This document shows, one piece after another, positions 60,383-64,000 of a stretch of DNA of 64,000 bases; the first letter of the stretch is position 1; every line of letters starts with the position of its first letter. The notes under the pieces were generated by a model, which was not told the DNA's origin, did no database searches, and saw only the letters and a list, made by a program, of their open reading frames with translations. The DNA is taken from assembly GCA_902630715.1 (NCBI GenBank), contig CACOVO010000001.1:124001-188000 (forward strand). Direction: 5' to 3'. The position numbers and the translations under genes are program-made. Source of the DNA: an uncultured SAR86 cluster bacterium (lineage in GTDB: Bacteria > Pseudomonadota > Gammaproteobacteria > Magnimaribacterales > Magnimaribacteraceae).

Positions 60383-61453
60383 TTAAATTTCAATGGAACT
60401 TAGAATTGTATTTACATCAGGATTTTTTTTGATTTCTGCTTCGCCAATAGCTTTAAGAACAATAAAATTCAATACATCACCGGTCTTTTTCTTATCGGAA
60501 GACATCATTTGATGCAAAAGTATTGGGTCGAATTTTGTAGATAATAAATTTTCAGTTAAAACCACTTTAATCAAGGTTTTTACTCTTTCGGCCTCATTCA
60601 GGTCAAGACCTGAAATATTTACTGACAGGTTTAATGCCATAATCATTCCTAAAGCTACTGCTTCACCATGAGAAAATTCTTCAAAATTACCATACATTTC
60701 AATGGCATGGCCAAAAGTATGCCCAAAGTTTAGCCACTTTCTTATTCCCTTCTCAGTTTCATCTTTTGAAACTACTGATTCTTTTAATTCAATTGATCTT
60801 GAAACGGCAAATTTAAAAACAGAAGAATTTTTGCTAAGTAAGTCATTAATATTTTCTTCAAGCCAAATAAAAAATTTATAGTCCAAAATAGCGGCGTGTT
60901 TGATTATTTCTGAGAGCCCATCGGTTATCTGCCTTGCATTGAGCGAAGTTAAAAAACACATATCGCTTATAACTTTATTTGGCTGATGAAATGCTCCAAT
61001 CATGTTTTTGCCTTTTTTGTGATTTATTGCAGTTTTTCCGCCAACAGATGCATCAACTTGAGAAAGCAATGTAGTTGGAATTAATATGAAATCGACGCCT
61101 CTTTGAAAGGTCGCAGCAGCGAATCCTGTCATATCACATATTATGCCTCCACCTAATGCATATAGGATGCAATCTCTGCTGTAACCAATGTCCATAAGTG
61201 AATCATGAATTTTTTGAAGAGAAGAAAAAGACTTCTCTTCTTCGCTTGCTTTCATTTTAATTGAATGGAATTTCAAAGATTTTTTACCAAGAATCTTTTC
61301 GACCTTTTGTATTAGATTTTCCGGTACTCCATCATCAACAACAAGAAAGACCTCTTTATTGAAAGCATCTGCAAAATTATCTGTAATTAAAAGATTTTCG
61401 CCAACAATGACTTCATAATTTTTTGATTCTGTTTTTATTTCGATTCTATCCAT
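60383..61453 (-). CDS. aroB: 3-dehydroquinate synthase
   Basis: AroB converts DAHP to 3-dehydroquinate, the second shikimate step. The 356-residue protein has the NAD and metal-binding blocks YALGGGIICDMTGFAAATFQRGVDFILIPTTLLSQVDASVGGKTAINHKKGKNMIGAFHQP near 98-158, and NFGHTFGHAIE near 247-257 with the zinc-binding histidines. Length is standard. Overlaps aroK by 8 bases. The gltB gene follows 125 bases later. Confidence 0.96.
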   Translation of the reverse strand: MDRIEIKTESKNYEVIVGENLLITDNFADAFNKEVFLVVDDGVPENLIQKVEKILGKKSLKFHSIKMKASEEEKSFSSLQKIHDSLMDIGYSRDCILYALGGGIICDMTGFAAATFQRGVDFILIPTTLLSQVDASVGGKTAINHKKGKNMIGAFHQPNKVISDMCFLTSLNARQITDGLSEIIKHAAILDYKFFIWLEENINDLLSKNSSVFKFAVSRSIELKESVVSKDETEKGIRKWLNFGHTFGHAIEMYGNFEEFSHGEAVALGMIMALNLSVNISGLDLNEAERVKTLIKVVLTENLLSTKFDPILLHQMMSSDKKKTGDVLNFIVLKAIGEAEIKKNPDVNTILSSIEI

Positions 61454-61958
61454 TTGCCAGGCTATCTAAATTCTTTAAGATTTCATCCACAGCCATATCG
61501 GGATTACTTTTCTCATTAATTGTCAAATCCGAACATTCTTCATAAAAGGGAGCTCTCTCATTAGCTAATTTACGCAGAATTTCTTCTTTATTTGACTCAT
61601 TTGAGATGAGCGGCCTTTTGGAATCATTTAATGTCCTTTCTAGTTGAGTTTGTATCGAAACTTTAAGGTATATGACTTTGAGTTTTTTCAAACTAGTTCT
61701 ATTTTCTTCTTTAAGGACAATCCCGCCTCCTGTTGAGATAACACAATTATCTAACTTAATTAGTTCCTCAAACACATCTGACTCTCTCTCACGGAATCCA
61801 CTCTCTCCCTCAATATCAAAAATCCAAGAAATACTAGCCCCAGCTTTTTTTTCAAGTTGCTCATCGGTATCAAAGAAATCCAAACCCATTCTTTTCGAGA
61901 GTTTTTTACCTACAACTGATTTACCAGAAGCCATAGGACCAATAATTATTAGCTTCAT
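61446..61958 (-). CDS. aroK: Shikimate kinase
   Basis: AroK phosphorylates shikimate. The start is taken as the ATG at 61958, giving MKLIIIGPMASGKSVVGKKLS with the P-loop at once (GPMASGKS). A longer frame to 62000 exists but adds 14 residues with no family match. Other marks are FDTDEQLEKKAG (shikimate-binding Asp) and STGGGIVLKEEN near 75-86, and RPLISNESNK for ATP. The divergent PBP1A gene starts 20 bases away, so promoters of the two must overlap. In many gammaproteobacteria the pilMNOPQ genes lie between these two. Confidence 0.94.
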   Translation of the reverse strand: MKLIIIGPMASGKSVVGKKLSKRMGLDFFDTDEQLEKKAGASISWIFDIEGESGFRERESDVFEELIKLDNCVISTGGGIVLKEENRTSLKKLKVIYLKVSIQTQLERTLNDSKRPLISNESNKEEILRKLANERAPFYEECSDLTINEKSNPDMAVDEILKNLDSLANG

Positions 61959-61978
61959 TAAGTTATTATAACTCCTAG

Positions 61979-64000
61979 ATGTTGGATGCATTAAAAACAT
62001 ACAGTCTTTTGTTCTCCCAAACTTCTGTTGGGAAGGTTTTTTTGGTATTTCTCTGTCTTTTTTTCATGGGCTTATCGAGCTTGAATATATATATTGAAAG
62101 TAAGTTACCTAACGAGAAGTCAATCAAGGATATACAGCTTCAAATACCGTTAAAGATATTTTCATCTGATGGAAAATTAATAGGTGAGTTTGGTGAGCAA
62201 AGGCGTACGGCCTTAAATTTTGATGAGATACCAAAACACTATATAAATGCAGTGTTGGCAGCAGAAGATGATAATTTTTTCTATCACTCAGGAGTTAGTT
62301 ACGCAGGATTAGTCAGATCTCTATATAGATTATTGCGATCCGGAAGAATACAGGGAGGAGGAAGCACCATAACAATGCAAGTAGCTGGAAATTACCTTAC
62401 CAGCAGAGATATAAGTATTTACAGAAAAGTTAAAGATATATTTTTGGCATATAGGTTAGAAAAAACTTATACAAAAGAACAAATATTTGAATTTTATGTA
62501 AACAGAATTTTTTTTGGCAATAGGGCTTACGGTATAGCAGCAGCCAGTGAGGTATATTACGGAAAATCTCTATCTGAATTAAATCTTGCTCAATGGGCTA
62601 TGATTGCGGCACTACCCAAAGCTCCATCATCAATAAATCCTCTTGTTAATCCCAGAAGAGCACTAATAAGAAGAAATTGGATACTGCAGAGAATGTTAGA
62701 TCTTGGTTATATCCATAATGAACAGTTCCAGCTTGCAGTCAATTCGCCACTTACAGCAGATTATTTTGGCCTTGTATCTGAAGTCGATGCACCCTATGTT
62801 GCGGAAGAGATAAGAAGATACATGATTCAAGAATATGGCTTGAACGCTTATTCTGAGGGATTGCAAGTATATACTACGATTGATTCTGATTTTCAAAATC
62901 AAGCTTCTAGAGCTTTGATTAATGGGCTGGAAGAGTATGACCGCCGACACGGATTCAGGAAACCAGACAATATTACCCAAATTTTTCCTGAGGACTTTTT
63001 TCGGCTCCCAAGGACCTCAAAAATTGACCAAATTGAAATAGCTCTAAGCCTTGAATCTGAAAATTACTCTTACAAAGAACAAGGCTTAGCCGAAGTTTTT
63101 AAATTCCTTAACAAATATTCTGAAAATAAAAATCGAATTGTAGGTGTTGTTTCTGATTTGGAAAAGGATCTAGAAATTCTGGTTAAGTCTGGAGAATTGA
63201 TAACAATAAAGTGGACCGAAGATCTAAATTGGGCTAGGCCTTACATTTCCGAAAATAGAAGGGGACCAAGACCCAGATCATATGCTGATATTCTAGAAGT
63301 TGGTGACATCATTTGGTTAAAGAAAGATAGCATTACAAAACAATTCAGTTTGACTCAAATACCAGACGCTCAAAGTGCTTTAATTTCTGTTGACCCTCAG
63401 TCAGGTTCAATCCTCGCTTTGGTAGGCGGTTACGACTTTTATCTGAGTAAATTCAATAGAGCAGAGCAAGCATCACCTTTACTTGGATCTAACTTTAAAC
63501 CCTTTCTGTATGCCGCTGCGTTTTCTAATGGCTTTACTCCCTCGTCCATAATTAATGATGCGCCAATAATTTTTGAAGATGAAGTTTTAGAGGAAAAATG
63601 GAGGCCAAGAAATGCCAGTGGAAAATTCTTCGGACTTACAAGACTTAGGGAAGGGTTAGTACAAAGCAGAAATCTTGTCTCTGTAAGGCTTTTGCGTGAG
63701 TTAGGTGTAAATAAAGTAAGGTCATATGCAGAGAAATTTGGATTTGATAAGGATAGACTGCCCGCTGACCTATCTTTGTCTTTAGGAACAGCATCTCTAG
63801 ATCCTTTGAGAAATGCAATTGCATATTCTGTATTTGCTAATGGAGGAAAAAAAGTTGAACCCTTTGTTATTAGCAAAATTTTAGATAGATCCGGATCAAT
63901 TATTTTCGAGAGGAATCCAAAAGAGCATAAAGAGGTAATCGACCCAAGAGTAGCTTTTTTAATTAATGATATTCTCAAAGAGGCTGCATCTCGAGGAACT
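61979..64000 (+). CDS. mrcA: Penicillin-binding protein 1A, N-terminal 674 codons (cut by window end)
   Basis: This reading frame is open from ATG 61979 to the last base of the window and continues beyond. It encodes a short cytoplasmic start, a membrane helix (VFLVFLCLFFMGLSSL, about 20-35), and the GT51 transglycosylase domain with catalytic E96 (AAEDDNFFYHSG) and GGGSTITMQVAGNYL near 122-136. The transpeptidase begins with S504 in SNFK (GSNFKPFLYAAAF) and has QSRN near 562-565; the KTGT box lies beyond the window. It also has the OB-like insert (about 250-400) typical of PBP1A. This makes the second class A PBP next to PBP1B in the window. Confidence 0.93.
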   Translation, partial: MLDALKTYSLLFSQTSVGKVFLVFLCLFFMGLSSLNIYIESKLPNEKSIKDIQLQIPLKIFSSDGKLIGEFGEQRRTALNFDEIPKHYINAVLAAEDDNFFYHSGVSYAGLVRSLYRLLRSGRIQGGGSTITMQVAGNYLTSRDISIYRKVKDIFLAYRLEKTYTKEQIFEFYVNRIFFGNRAYGIAAASEVYYGKSLSELNLAQWAMIAALPKAPSSINPLVNPRRALIRRNWILQRMLDLGYIHNEQFQLAVNSPLTADYFGLVSEVDAPYVAEEIRRYMIQEYGLNAYSEGLQVYTTIDSDFQNQASRALINGLEEYDRRHGFRKPDNITQIFPEDFFRLPRTSKIDQIEIALSLESENYSYKEQGLAEVFKFLNKYSENKNRIVGVVSDLEKDLEILVKSGELITIKWTEDLNWARPYISENRRGPRPRSYADILEVGDIIWLKKDSITKQFSLTQIPDAQSALISVDPQSGSILALVGGYDFYLSKFNRAEQASPLLGSNFKPFLYAAAFSNGFTPSSIINDAPIIFEDEVLEEKWRPRNASGKFFGLTRLREGLVQSRNLVSVRLLRELGVNKVRSYAEKFGFDKDRLPADLSLSLGTASLDPLRNAIAYSVFANGGKKVEPFVISKILDRSGSIIFERNPKEHKEVIDPRVAFLINDILKEAASRGT

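Noticed and set aside
61959-62000. Longer start for aroK at 62000
   Set aside because: The added 14 residues match nothing in shikimate kinases, the P-loop strand starts right after the ATG at 61958, and the extension would overlap the mrcA start.

Overview
The window is an AT-rich, tightly packed bacterial chromosome segment. Gene content and order point to a gammaproteobacterium: anmK/M23 peptidase/tyrS beside an rRNA operon, queG/nnrDE/tsaE, pcnB/dksA, aroK/aroB/gltB/gltD beside the PBP1A gene, and an S8 protease lipoprotein. Parts of the 16S gene (around 37550-37680) resemble the marine SAR86 group from memory, so I suggest a SAR86-like or related streamlined marine heterotroph. That placement is inference; I could not run an alignment. 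No phage, IS element, CRISPR array or tRNA gene was recognised.

Layout. 1-4139: the start of a Gfo/Idh/MocA oxidoreductase, a LhgO-like FAD oxidoreductase, a secreted metallophosphoesterase, tsaE and nnrD/nnrE. 4207-8543: queG followed by a CrtC/AttH-like protein, a luciferase-like flavin oxidoreductase and an AmpG-like MFS carrier, probably one operon. 8540-13462: an operon reading leftward with a TetR repressor, a LolA-like periplasmic protein, an outer-membrane beta-barrel and an MMPL/RND exporter. Its promoter is overlaid by two 18-bp palindromes. 13536-18955: a valine-degradation operon (mmsA, acyl-CoA dehydrogenase, two crotonases, mmsB). 19042-23146: nitronate monooxygenase-like, DUF1330, a newly read 53-residue membrane protein, alpha/beta hydrolase, Nudix and MBL hydrolases. 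23139-29384: msrA, acs, a deoxynucleoside kinase, pcnB, a dksA with a long lysine-rich tail, and a PfkB kinase. 29450-37226: PBP1B, a small TPR lipoprotein, argC, erpA, anmK, an M23 peptidase and tyrS. 37227-42375: one rRNA operon (16S-23S-5S) without spacer tRNAs, with pre-rRNA processing stems and a terminator. 42356-48738: a type II pantothenate kinase, a VOC protein, a subtilisin-like lipoprotein and two tandem diiron ferritin-like proteins. 48875-54247: an orphan CobS/CobT-like pair, cysE, a crotonase and tesB. 54244-64000: gltD, gltB, aroB, aroK and the start of PBP1A, which runs off the end.

How it fits together. The genes suggest an aerobic heterotroph that uses branched-chain amino acids, acetate and acyl-CoAs, assimilates ammonia by GOGAT, and makes its own aromatic amino acids, arginine and cysteine. 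The most notable items are four. The 16S gene carries paired compensatory changes in near-universal helices, including the EUB338/341F site. The TetR-controlled MMPL/LolA-like/barrel operon looks like an envelope lipid export system. Two diiron proteins sit in tandem, with CobST-like AAA/VWA genes as neighbours. The pilMNOPQ genes that usually separate the PBP1A gene from aroK in pseudomonads are absent.
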